Source: an uncultured Bacilli bacterium (GTDB lineage: Bacteria > Bacillota_I > Bacilli_A > RF39 > UBA660). From it: 64,000 nucleotides of DNA. Location of the stretch: positions 124,001-188,000 of the forward strand of contig CAKPHU010000002.1 of the NCBI GenBank assembly GCA_934162125.1. Reading direction: 5' to 3'. Position 1 is the stretch's first letter. Every line of letters begins with the position of its first letter. Below the pieces are notes generated by a model. That model worked only from the letters and a program-made list of their open reading frames with translations. It was not told the DNA's origin and did not search any database. Made by a program: the position numbers and the translations under genes. This document shows positions 1-8,135 of this stretch, piece after piece.

Positions 1-509
1 TATTCAATATCTGATATCTTTCCTAAAATACCCTCTTCAATCTTACTCATACCTTTAATAAAAGATTCTCTCTTCTCTTCTGGTATTTCATTAATAACTC
101 TTGGTATTCTAAAAATATCTATTTGTTCATTCTCTGCAATACTTCTTTTATCACTAAAGACTATTGTCTTATCAGCTTCATAAATATATAAAGGTCTATT
201 CTCTGTAATATCAATTTCTAAAACACAAAAGAATTTTCTTTTTATATTTACATCACTAATATATGGTGACTTCAATAAAGTTTTTTTAATTTTCCTAGTA
301 TTTATTTGATAAAAAGCTGGATAATTCTTTATCTTTGCTTCATTAATAATATAATCATCATTTAAATAACTAGTATTCAAAATCACAATATTTTTTAACG
401 GCATTGTAAATATGTAATAGCAAGAAAAAAACAGTCCTCCTAAAACGACTAAAAAAATTAATAATGGTACAATTTTAATTTTCTTTTTCTTTACTATTTT
501 TTTTGCCAT
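1..509 (-). CDS. ftsQ: Cell division protein FtsQ/DivIB, N-terminal part (runs off the window)
   Basis: The first 169 residues are present and the 3' end lies beyond base 1. The protein starts with a lysine-rich cytoplasmic stretch (MAKKIVKKKK), followed by one membrane segment at about residues 13-33. A POTRA-type extracellular domain then begins, with the pattern 'ALKNIVI..N...I' expected for DivIB. DivIB is a bitopic divisome protein that works with FtsL and DivIC in septal wall synthesis. It follows murB by 7 bases, as in the Bacillus murG-murB-divIB cluster. That order is the main support, because this family is weakly conserved in sequence. The start is the ATG at 509. Confidence 0.82.
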   Translation of the reverse strand, partial: MAKKIVKKKKIKIVPLLIFLVVLGGLFFSCYYIFTMPLKNIVILNTSYLNDDYIINEAKIKNYPAFYQINTRKIKKTLLKSPYISDVNIKRKFFCVLEIDITENRPLYIYEADKTIVFSDKRSIAENEQIDIFRIPRVINEIPEEKRESFIKGMSKIEEGILGKISDIE

Positions 510-516
510 TAATTTA

Positions 517-1428
517 TTACTCCCAATTAACAAATTCTTGTTCTATTTTTAAATCTAAATTATATTTTTCTTTTACTTGATCATGTACTAATTCTATTAA
601 TTCTTTCAAATCTTTTCCTGTTGCATTATTATAATTAATAATAAAATTAGCATGTTTTTCACTTACTTTAGCTCCACCAATACTCTTTCCTTTTAATCCT
701 AAATCTTCAATTAATTTACCTGCTGGATCAGCATCTTCTGGATTTCTAAAAACAGATCCTGCAGATGGATATTCTAAAGGTTGTGAAGCCATTCTTCTCG
801 TTTTACGATCTTTAATAACTTCTTCAATTGCTTCTCTTTTACCCTTTTGTAATTTTAAAATTGCATCTAAGCATATATAATCTGGATGCTTTTGTAAATA
901 AGAAGTACGATAATGGAATCCCATTTCTTTATTTTCTAAAGTAATTATTTCAAACTCTGGTGTCAAAACTCTAACGCTTTGAACAACGTATCCCATATCG
1001 CTCTTATAAGCCCCAGCATTCATAAAAACAGCTCCACCTACTGTACCAGGAATACCAGCTGCAAACTCAAGTCCAGTTAAGCTCTTCTTTGCTGTAAGAT
1101 ATGCTAGTTTAATTAAACTATAACCAGCCCCTACTCTTAAACGATTATTACTTAAAAACTCAATATCATCAAATTGACTAAGTTTAATAATAACCCCATC
1201 ATATTCCTTATCACTAAATAAAACATTAGAACCACTACCAAGTACTTTATACTTAATATCATTTGCCTTTAAGAATCTAATTAATTTAACTAAAGACTTA
1301 ACATCTTTTGGATAAACAAAAGCTTTTGCTTCTCCCCCTACTTTATAAGTAGTATGTTTAGCAATCTCTACATTCTTATCAACTTTCCCAATATCTAATT
1401 TTTCTATTTCTTTAATTAAATCATTCAT
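517..1428 (-). CDS. murB: UDP-N-acetylenolpyruvoylglucosamine reductase MurB
   Basis: Cytoplasmic FAD enzyme that reduces UDP-GlcNAc-enolpyruvate to UDP-MurNAc with NADPH, the second committed step of peptidoglycan precursor synthesis. The 303 residues match the short type II MurB. The FAD domain carries GSGSN (64-68) and GIPGTVGGAVFMNAGA (125-140). The C-terminal domain carries SAGSVFRNP with the proton-donor Ser225, LKGKSIGGAKVSEKHANFI, and a conserved Glu near the C-terminus. The start codon directly follows the murG stop codon, so the two are very likely translationally coupled in the murG-murB-ftsQ operon. Confidence 0.96.
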   Translation of the reverse strand: MNDLIKEIEKLDIGKVDKNVEIAKHTTYKVGGEAKAFVYPKDVKSLVKLIRFLKANDIKYKVLGSGSNVLFSDKEYDGVIIKLSQFDDIEFLSNNRLRVGAGYSLIKLAYLTAKKSLTGLEFAAGIPGTVGGAVFMNAGAYKSDMGYVVQSVRVLTPEFEIITLENKEMGFHYRTSYLQKHPDYICLDAILKLQKGKREAIEEVIKDRKTRRMASQPLEYPSAGSVFRNPEDADPAGKLIEDLGLKGKSIGGAKVSEKHANFIINYNNATGKDLKELIELVHDQVKEKYNLDLKIEQEFVNWE

Positions 1429-2505
1429 TTAAATCAATTCCTTAATAACATTATATATCTTAGTAGCTGAATCTTTAATTCCTAACTTACTACTGGCTAG
1501 AGCCATCTTCTTATAATTATCTTCATTAAATAATAAATTATCTATTTCTTTAAGTAATGTCTCACTACTAAACTCATCTTCACTAATAATATGACAAGCT
1601 CCCACTTCTTTTAATTCTTTTGCATTCATGTATTGATGATTATGTGTAACATAAGGAGATGGAACTAAAATAGCTGGAAGCCCTATGGCAGTAATTTCTG
1701 CTATTGTAGAAGCACCTGCTCTTGAAACAATCAAATCTGTATCTTTTAAAACTGCTAAGAAGTTATCATCAAGTGATGCAACAATTCTCACATTAGATGG
1801 TAAATTTAAAACTTTATATTGATCAAAATAATTTTTACCAGTAATAACTAAAACTGCATAATCTTTATTCTTAAACTTAGGCAACATTTCTTTAATTTTC
1901 TCAGTCATTGTAAGTGAGCCTAAAGATCCCATAACCATCATAACTAACTTTTTATCTTTAGAAAATCCTAACTTTTCTTTATTTTCTTTTTTTACTGAGA
2001 TAATTTCTTCACTACGTGGATTACCTGTATAAACAGTCTTTTCTTTTGGAAAGTATTTAACACTTCCAGGTAAAGAAACACATACTCGATCTACGTACTT
2101 AGCCAAAAATTTATTAGAAAGTCCAGGTATTGAATTCTGTTCATGAATAATTGTCTTACATTTTAAAGTATGTGCTGCATAAATAACAGGAGCTGTAATA
2201 TATCCTCCAACCCCAATCACAATATCAGGTCTAAAATCTTTAATTATCTCTTTAGCTTTTTTTATTGCTAGATTAAATTTATGAATTACACTAAAATTTG
2301 CAAAAAAATTTTTTCTATTAAGTCCTGCCATCGGAATGCCAACAAAAGGAATACCCAATTTTGGTACTATATCTTTTTCCATTCTATCAGTTGTTCCAAT
2401 ATATAGAATTTCACTATCTTTATCTTTTTCTTTTATTTTATTAATAATCGCAATAGCTGGAAAAATATGTCCCCCAGTACCACCCGCAACTACAATTACT
2501 CTCAT
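1429..2505 (-). CDS. murG: MurG, lipid II-forming GlcNAc transferase
   Basis: Membrane-associated GT28 glycosyltransferase that adds GlcNAc from UDP-GlcNAc to lipid I on the inner face of the membrane, giving lipid II. Its 358 residues are normal for the family. Visible motifs are the N-terminal loop GGTGGHIFPA (8-17), HEQNSIPG for the acceptor side, a glycine loop MGSLGS (a slightly altered form of the usual GGSxGA), and SRAGASTIAEI for donor binding. The start at 2505 has AAGGAG 8 bases upstream. It is the first gene of the murG-murB-ftsQ operon and is driven from the extended -10 promoter just upstream. Confidence 0.95.
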   Translation of the reverse strand: MRVIVVAGGTGGHIFPAIAIINKIKEKDKDSEILYIGTTDRMEKDIVPKLGIPFVGIPMAGLNRKNFFANFSVIHKFNLAIKKAKEIIKDFRPDIVIGVGGYITAPVIYAAHTLKCKTIIHEQNSIPGLSNKFLAKYVDRVCVSLPGSVKYFPKEKTVYTGNPRSEEIISVKKENKEKLGFSKDKKLVMMVMGSLGSLTMTEKIKEMLPKFKNKDYAVLVITGKNYFDQYKVLNLPSNVRIVASLDDNFLAVLKDTDLIVSRAGASTIAEITAIGLPAILVPSPYVTHNHQYMNAKELKEVGACHIISEDEFSSETLLKEIDNLLFNEDNYKKMALASSKLGIKDSATKIYNVIKELI

Positions 2506-2524
2506 CCTGTCAACTCCTTAAATA

Positions 2525-2533
2525 ATTATACCA
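2525..2533 (-). promoter_or_regulatory. Extended -10 promoter of murG-murB-ftsQ
   Basis: On the minus strand the bases read TGGTATAAT, an extended -10 element (TG, one base, TATAAT). The -35 region, TAAGTA at 2548-2553, is poor, which fits a promoter relying on the extended -10. The expected start site near 2518 would leave a leader of only about 13 bases, with the ribosome-binding site almost at the 5' end of the mRNA. Confidence 0.6.
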
Positions 2534-2694
2534 CAAAACCATATAATTACTTATTTTTAATAGTAATCAAAAAACTCATTTGACATTAAATCTTATTCAT
2601 TTAAATTATACATCATACTAATAATTATGTAAATAAAAGAAGTTTCCTACAATCTATTACACTATTTTTATATGTCAGTACTCTCTATTCTAAA

Positions 2695-2723
2695 TTGTAT
2701 TTCAAAGTAATCTGTGATAAACT
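2695..2723 (+). promoter_or_regulatory. Sigma-A-type promoter for tmcAL-gmk
   Basis: TTGTAT at 2695-2700 is followed after exactly 17 bases by TAAACT at 2718-2723. The AAAGGAG ribosome-binding site and ATG of tmcAL follow. The elements are moderate matches, but the spacing is ideal and the orientation fits the divergent gene. Confidence 0.5.
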
Positions 2724-2748
2724 ATGAACAAAAGAAAGGAGTAATATC

Positions 2749-3891
2749 ATGGAAAGTATTGGTATAATAGCTGAATATAATCCCTTTCATAATGGTCATC
2801 TATATCAAATAAAAAAGATTAAAGAAAAGTACCCTGACAGTTATCTAATTTTAGTTATGTCTGGTAATTTTACTGAACGTGGCACTCCATCTTTAATTGA
2901 CAAGTGGAAGAAAACTGAAATAGCTCTTAAAGCTGGTCTAGATCTTGTTATTGAACTACCATTTCCTTTTGCTACACAAAGTGCTGATTATTTTAGTTAT
3001 GGCGCTATAACTATTTTAGAAAAATTAAAAGTTAAAAGACTAATCTTTGGTAGTGAATCAGATAATATAGAAGACTTAAAATTAATTGCCACAACAGAAC
3101 TTAATAATCCTGAATTTGATAAACTAGTAAGAATTTATTCTAAGTTTGGTAATAATTACCCTACTTCTCTATCACTAGCTCTAAAAGATTTAACAGGTAA
3201 AGAAATAACTACTCCTAATGATCTACTAGGAATAAGTTATCTAAAAACTATCATAAAGCATAATTATAAAATCATACCTGAAACTATCAAAAGAACTAAT
3301 AGTTATCATGAAGAAGAATTAAATGATGAAATATCTAGCGCAACTGCTATTAGAAAAGCTCTTAAAGAAAATATTGATATTTCTTCTCAAGTACCAGATT
3401 TTGTTCTAAAATATCTAAATAATTTTCATACTATTGAAGATTATTTTCCTCTTTTAAAGTATAAAATATTAACAGAAGAAGATCTTTCTATTTATAATAC
3501 AGTTGATGAAGGCCTAGATAAGCTTCTAAAGAAGGAAATAAATAACGCAACATCATACGCTGATCTAATATCTAAATTAAAGTCAAAGCGTTATACATAT
3601 AATAAAATATCTAGAATGTTACTACACATCTTATGTAATTTTACAAAAGAAGAAAAAGAACAATTCCAAGAACCAACATATACCAGAATTTTAGGTTTTA
3701 ATAAAAAAGGTCAAGCTTACCTAAATTCAATAAAGAAAGATTTAGATATAAATGTAATTAGTAAGATAAATCGTGAAAAAGATCCTATGCTTTCTTATGA
3801 AATAAAAACAACTAGTATTTATGATTTAATAAATAATGAAAATCTAGTTGATCGTGAATATAAAAATATAATTATGGAGGAAAATTTATGA
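2749..3891 (+). CDS. tmcAL: tRNA(Met) cytidine acetate ligase TmcAL
   Basis: Family of Bacillus TmcAL (YlbM), which makes N4-acetylcytidine at the wobble position of elongator tRNA-Met from acetate and ATP. The N-terminus is diagnostic. GIIAEYNPFHNGH (5-17) is the nucleotidyltransferase-like HxGH motif, followed by VMSGNFTERG, DLVIELPFPFATQSADYF and the ATAIRKAL segment. The 380 residues are close to the family norm of about 400. It starts at 2749 behind AAAGGAG and overlaps gmk by four bases (ATGA), so the two genes form an operon. Confidence 0.93.
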   Translation: MESIGIIAEYNPFHNGHLYQIKKIKEKYPDSYLILVMSGNFTERGTPSLIDKWKKTEIALKAGLDLVIELPFPFATQSADYFSYGAITILEKLKVKRLIFGSESDNIEDLKLIATTELNNPEFDKLVRIYSKFGNNYPTSLSLALKDLTGKEITTPNDLLGISYLKTIIKHNYKIIPETIKRTNSYHEEELNDEISSATAIRKALKENIDISSQVPDFVLKYLNNFHTIEDYFPLLKYKILTEEDLSIYNTVDEGLDKLLKKEINNATSYADLISKLKSKRYTYNKISRMLLHILCNFTKEEKEQFQEPTYTRILGFNKKGQAYLNSIKKDLDINVISKINREKDPMLSYEIKTTSIYDLINNENLVDREYKNIIMEENL

Positions 3892-4559
3892 TTAAAGAAA
3901 AGAAAACAGGTCAAGTTATTGTAATATCTTCACCAAGTGGTGCTGGTAAAAGTAGTATAGTAAAAGCTTTATTAGAAAGAAACAATAATTTATGGTTATC
4001 GGTTTCAACCACTACTAGAGCAATCCGTCCAGGTGAAAAAGAAGGTGTGAACTACAACTATGTAGATAAAGAGGACTTTCTAAAGAAAATTGATGAAGGA
4101 TATTTCTTAGAATATACTAATTACGCTGGTAATTATTATGGTACTCCTAAAAAGTTTATAAAAGAAAAAATAGAACATGGTACAGACGTTATTCTTGAAA
4201 TTGAAATTGAAGGTGCCGCTAATATAAAGAAACTAATTCCTGAAGCCATCTTCATCTTTATCTTACCACCATCCCTAAAAGTTCTATTAAAAAGATTAAA
4301 AAATAGAAATACTGATAGTAATGAAAAGATCATTGAAAGATTCCATCAAACATATAAAGAATTAAATGAAGTAACAAAATACAACTATGTTGTTGTAAAT
4401 GATGTTCTAGAAGATGCTATTAATAAAGTTGAATCAATTATAAAAGCTGAAAAATGTCGTGTTGACCGTATTGAAGAAGTATATCTAGATACTAAAGAAG
4501 AAGAAATCCACGAATTACTAATTAATGAAGAATTTAATAATGAAGGTATAAATATATAG
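3888..4559 (+). CDS. gmk: Guanylate kinase
   Basis: Cytosolic enzyme that phosphorylates GMP to GDP with ATP, needed for GTP, dGTP and (p)ppGpp supply. It has the P-loop SPSGAGKSS near residues 15-23, the GMP-binding stretch STTTRAIRPGEKEGVNY, and the lid region RLKNRNTDSNEKI. At 223 residues it is slightly longer than the usual 205, because of an acidic C-terminal tail (EEEIHELLINEEFNNEG). The start overlaps the stop of tmcAL in ATGA. In many Firmicutes gmk is followed by rpoZ; here a small membrane protein follows instead. Confidence 0.96.
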   Translation: MIKEKKTGQVIVISSPSGAGKSSIVKALLERNNNLWLSVSTTTRAIRPGEKEGVNYNYVDKEDFLKKIDEGYFLEYTNYAGNYYGTPKKFIKEKIEHGTDVILEIEIEGAANIKKLIPEAIFIFILPPSLKVLLKRLKNRNTDSNEKIIERFHQTYKELNEVTKYNYVVVNDVLEDAINKVESIIKAEKCRVDRIEEVYLDTKEEEIHELLINEEFNNEGINI

Positions 4560-4566
4560 GTGTAAT

Positions 4567-4902
4567 ATGAGGTATGATTTAAAAAATTATTTAACAGAAA
4601 TAGATAAAATATTATCAGAAAACAAAATAAAAAATAAAGATGAAATATTAGAAAATCATCTTCATCAAATATCTTTCTTTCAACATGAAAGATTTGTTCA
4701 TTTAATTGTTACAGTATTTGTTGGAATATGTACTACTCTATTCTTGCTATTTGGAATATTATTATCTAACATATATGTTTTATTGTTATTTGGACTAACT
4801 TTTATATTATTTGTCCCATATATATTCCATTATTATTTCTTAGAAAATGGAGTTCAAAAACTTTATCATCAATATTGGAGTCTAAAAGAAAAAGAGCATT
4901 AA
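4567..4902 (+). CDS. Small two-helix membrane protein, unknown function
   Basis: 111 residues with no family recognised. About 45 hydrophilic residues, rich in Lys, Glu and Asn, come first. Two closely spaced membrane helices follow (about residues 50-72 and 76-95), then a short charged tail ending KEKEH. It begins 7 bases after the gmk stop and is probably the last gene of the tmcAL-gmk transcript. Its stop codon lies inside a terminator hairpin. Coding use resembles its neighbours. Confidence 0.72.
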   Translation: MRYDLKNYLTEIDKILSENKIKNKDEILENHLHQISFFQHERFVHLIVTVFVGICTTLFLLFGILLSNIYVLLLFGLTFILFVPYIFHYYFLENGVQKLYHQYWSLKEKEH

Positions 4903-4922
4903 TCAAAATGCTCTTCTTTTTT
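4892..4922. terminator. Bidirectional intrinsic terminator between convergent genes
   Basis: AAGAGCAT (4892-4899), an 8-base loop and ATGCTCTT (4908-4915) form a perfect 8-bp stem. The stem is flanked by a T run on the plus strand and an A-rich tract (a T run on the minus strand) on the other side. It can end both the tmcAL operon and the histidine kinase transcript. Confidence 0.85.
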
Positions 4923-7900
4923 ATGCTAAATGTGCTCCATAAGCTTTGGCAATCTGTAATGTTTTATTGTATTCTGTCTCTAATGCTGCAAAGTTTTCAT
5001 CTACCCATGCCTGATCTGCTTCTTTACTCTTTAATTCATGTTGATAAGCTATATCTGCTAAAGTCATGAATCCTAAGTACTTACAGTCACTCTTCAATGA
5101 ATGTACTTCTATCGCATAGTTTGGCATATCTTTTGCCTCTCTATATGTTTTGATACGATTGAATTTATCTTCTACTTCTGCTAAGAAATCTTGGAATGTC
5201 ATATTATACATTTCCATATCTCCTAATAATTCTAGTCCATGGTCTACATCTACTCCATGACTCTTTAGATAATTTTCATCATATACTACATTTTCTTCAT
5301 TCATATCTACTTTCTCCTCTTCTACTTTATTTTCCTCTACTTCTGTAGTTGAATCTTCTTTAGCCTCTTTTTCTTCTTTTACTGGAGCTTCTTCCTTGAC
5401 AGGTTCAGTCGCTGGTTCTGTTTCAGGAGTTGTTTCTACTTCTGTTTTTGGTTCAGTAGCTGGTTCAGTCTTAGGAGCTGTCTCGACTTCTGTTTTTGGT
5501 TCAGTTACTGGTTCTGTCTTAGGAGTAGTTTCAGTTTCTGTTTTTGGTTCAGTTACTGGTTCTGTCTTAGGAGTAGTTTCTACTTCTGTTTTTGGCTCAG
5601 TTACTGGTTCTGTTTTAGGAGTAGTTTCAGCTTCTGCTTTTGGCTCAGTTACTGGTTCTATCTTAGGAGTTGTCTCAGCTTCTGTCTTTGGTTCAGTTGC
5701 TGGTTCAGTAGTTGGAGCAGTTTCTTTCTTATATTCATCTCTAAATGATTTACTAAAGATTTCAGTTTCTTTCTCATCCACTTCTTCTTTTGGCTTATCT
5801 TTCTTAATTGATGGTGTAAATACTAAGAAGTTGCCTTTCATATTTTGCTTCTTTGGCTCTTCTTTCTTTGTTGTATCTACTACTCTTTCAATTACTTTTT
5901 TCTCTTCTACTGGTTCTTCTTTTTTCTCTTCTTTATGTCCTGAAGCATAGAATGATTTAAAATCACTCTTTTGTGGTGCTTTTGGTTTTTCTTCTGTTCT
6001 ACCAAATAAAGATGCACCATAGTTCTTTGTCTTACTGATTTCTTCTTCTACTGACTCAACATCTTCTTCAACTTTTATAACTTGATTCTTTTCAGATACT
6101 TCTTTTTCTTCTTCTTTCTCGTCACTTGGATTAAGGCTCTTAGCTTTTTCTTTCTCTTCAGCTGCTTTCTTTTCTGCTTCTGCTTCTTCTAAGTGTTTTC
6201 TCTCTGTTTCTGAAATACCTTTATCACTACTAAATAATACTCTATCTAATACTTTAATTAAATTATTCTTTTCAATTGGTTTAGATAAATAATCATTAAA
6301 TCCTTGACTTAAATAACTTTCACGCATTCCTTCTATCGCATTTGCGGTTAAGGCAACTACTGGAATATTAAAGCCAGGTAACTTCTTTAATTCTTTGAAT
6401 GTTTCTTGTCCAGACATCTTTGGCATCATATCATCCATCATGATGACATCATATTTTTCACCAGCTTTAATTCTATCTAAACATTCAAAACCGCTCTCTA
6501 CTGTTGTGATGTCATTACCATTTAATCTTTCTAGTAATTTCTTCGCAACTTTTAAGTTTAAAGCATTATCGTCAACTAATAAGATTTTCTTTCCACTTAT
6601 ATCAATAGTTTCTTTAGGTGCAGATTCTATTACTTTTACTTCTTCATGTTTTATTTGTTGATTTAAAACTACTGTGAATTTAGAGCCTTCACCATAAACA
6701 GTATGAACTACGATCTTACCACCCATTAATTCAACTAATTGCTTAGTTATCGCAAGACCTAATCCAGTACCTTCAATAGTTGTATTTTTATCTTCATCTA
6801 GTCTTTGGAATTTCGTAAATAATTTATCAACGTTTTCTTGTTTAATTCCACGTCCAGAATCCTCAACAGAAATAACTAACTTACAAACGTCTCCCTTGTT
6901 AATACAATTTACTTCATAACGAACAAAACCATGTTCTGTATATTTAGCAGCGTTACTTAATAAGTTTGTCACAACTTTTCTAATATTTGTATGATCACCA
7001 TATAATGTTTCAGGCAAATCTGGAGCGATAAAGAATGAGAAGTCTAGACCTTTTTCACTCATCTTTGGAGTAATTAGTTTAGCTAATTCTTCATAAACAC
7101 TACGAGCATTATAAACAGAGTTTGTAATCTCAAGTTTACCAGCTTCAATCTTAGAAATATCCAAGATACCATTAACTATTTCAAGTAAAGTACCAGAAGC
7201 ATTAATAATATCTTTAGCATTTTCTTTAGCTTCTTCTATCGTTTTAGATTCATTAACACAGTTACTGAAACCAACAATAGCATTAAGAGGAGTTCTAATT
7301 TCATGTGACATACTAGACAAGAAATCAGTCTTAGCAGCATTAGCACGATCAGCTTGTTCCTTAGCAACCTCTAAAGCTTGAATAAGCTTTAAGTCTGGAT
7401 TTTCTATTGTGAAATACATCAAAAATGTTATAAAGCCAATTAAATATGTCAATAGCAATAATTCTGGTTTTATATGTTGAATATATATTACTATTCCTCC
7501 TAATAATATTAATGCATATAGTGGAAAGTATTTTTTATTTAATAGTTTTTTTGAATTAGTTATTACAATGCCTATCCAAATCAATATCATAATACCGGCT
7601 ACCAAAAAAACAAAATTTGCTGATGGTCCATAACTATATATTATATTATTTTGGTTATGATAATTTAATGGCAAAGCATATACTATTATAGAGAATAAAG
7701 CAACTATTATTCGGAATATATTTGATTTAAACACATTGTCATATTTTATTTTTATTTTATCTGATGTACCAACCATATAGGCAGTGAATAACATAATCCA
7801 TGTTGTATAACATACTAATAGTGTCTTACTGACAATGTCATTAATAATGGCAAAATTGCTGCTGTATTTAATAGTGAAATAGCATAGTAAAGCAAAGATG

Positions 7901-8037
7901 CTTGATAATAAGCTAAAAATCACCATGTATTGATAAGTTTCTGTTTCAAAATTTTTTATTCTTTTTTTTGAAAAGAAAACACACGTTAATAGAATATTAA
8001 ACAAAAAAACTGATATTGTAAAAAAATTATTTCCCAT
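4921..8037 (-). CDS. Hybrid sensor histidine kinase with receiver, repeat linker and Hpt domain
   Basis: Membrane sensor of 1038 residues. Seven or so N-terminal membrane helices (about 1-210) are followed by a HisKA domain with SHEIRTPLNA, where His245 is the phosphorylation site. Next come a HATPase domain with NLLSNAAKYT and GTGLGLAI, then a receiver domain with LLVDDN and the acceptor Asp in IMMDDMMP. A very long Glu/Lys/Pro/Thr linker follows. The C-terminal Hpt-like domain has HSLKSDCKYLGF, with the phosphotransfer His. The start at 8037 has GGAG upstream. An in-frame ATG at 8154 would lie inside the upstream terminator and adds a tail that looks untranslated. No separate response regulator is adjacent, so the final output is unknown. 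Confidence 0.86.
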   Translation of the reverse strand: MGNNFFTISVFLFNILLTCVFFSKKRIKNFETETYQYMVIFSLLSSIFALLCYFTIKYSSNFAIINDIVSKTLLVCYTTWIMLFTAYMVGTSDKIKIKYDNVFKSNIFRIIVALFSIIVYALPLNYHNQNNIIYSYGPSANFVFLVAGIMILIWIGIVITNSKKLLNKKYFPLYALILLGGIVIYIQHIKPELLLLTYLIGFITFLMYFTIENPDLKLIQALEVAKEQADRANAAKTDFLSSMSHEIRTPLNAIVGFSNCVNESKTIEEAKENAKDIINASGTLLEIVNGILDISKIEAGKLEITNSVYNARSVYEELAKLITPKMSEKGLDFSFFIAPDLPETLYGDHTNIRKVVTNLLSNAAKYTEHGFVRYEVNCINKGDVCKLVISVEDSGRGIKQENVDKLFTKFQRLDEDKNTTIEGTGLGLAITKQLVELMGGKIVVHTVYGEGSKFTVVLNQQIKHEEVKVIESAPKETIDISGKKILLVDDNALNLKVAKKLLERLNGNDITTVESGFECLDRIKAGEKYDVIMMDDMMPKMSGQETFKELKKLPGFNIPVVALTANAIEGMRESYLSQGFNDYLSKPIEKNNLIKVLDRVLFSSDKGISETERKHLEEAEAEKKAAEEKEKAKSLNPSDEKEEEKEVSEKNQVIKVEEDVESVEEEISKTKNYGASLFGRTEEKPKAPQKSDFKSFYASGHKEEKKEEPVEEKKVIERVVDTTKKEEPKKQNMKGNFLVFTPSIKKDKPKEEVDEKETEIFSKSFRDEYKKETAPTTEPATEPKTEAETTPKIEPVTEPKAEAETTPKTEPVTEPKTEVETTPKTEPVTEPKTETETTPKTEPVTEPKTEVETAPKTEPATEPKTEVETTPETEPATEPVKEEAPVKEEKEAKEDSTTEVEENKVEEEKVDMNEENVVYDENYLKSHGVDVDHGLELLGDMEMYNMTFQDFLAEVEDKFNRIKTYREAKDMPNYAIEVHSLKSDCKYLGFMTLADIAYQHELKSKEADQAWVDENFAALETEYNKTLQIAKAYGAHLA
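5401..5712. repeat. 48-bp tandem repeat encoding a 16-residue Glu/Pro/Thr unit
   Basis: About six and a half copies of a 48-bp unit lie inside the histidine kinase gene, encoding variants of TEPVTEPKTEVETTPK. Copies differ by silent and conservative changes (T/A/I, V/A/T), so the array is not brand new. It should form an extended, charged, unstructured linker between the receiver domain and the Hpt domain. Copy number is likely to vary between strains. Confidence 0.85.
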
Positions 8038-8100
8038 ATAGTAATCATCTCCATATTTTATCATTATTATATACGAAAATAGTTTATAATGCAATTTTTT

Positions 8101-8134
8101 ATAAAAATAAAAGAATGTTTTTTGTAACATTCTT
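8101..8134 (-). terminator. Intrinsic terminator after the adenylate-forming ligase gene
   Basis: On the minus strand AAGAATGTT, a six-base loop and AACATTCTT form a 9-bp stem followed by a T-rich run. It lies directly after the stop of the ligase and upstream of the kinase start at 8037. This is the main reason for rejecting the longer kinase start at 8154. Confidence 0.8.
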
Positions 8135-8135
8135 T

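Noticed and set aside
5401..5712. CRISPR-like array
   Set aside because: Regular 48-bp periodicity, but the units are contiguous, code for protein in frame and have no unique spacers.
5396..5950. 184-codon plus-strand ORF rich in Ser, Val and Gly
   Set aside because: It is the antisense of the Glu/Pro/Thr repeat and linker of the histidine kinase. The repeat keeps the opposite strand open. It has no ribosome site.
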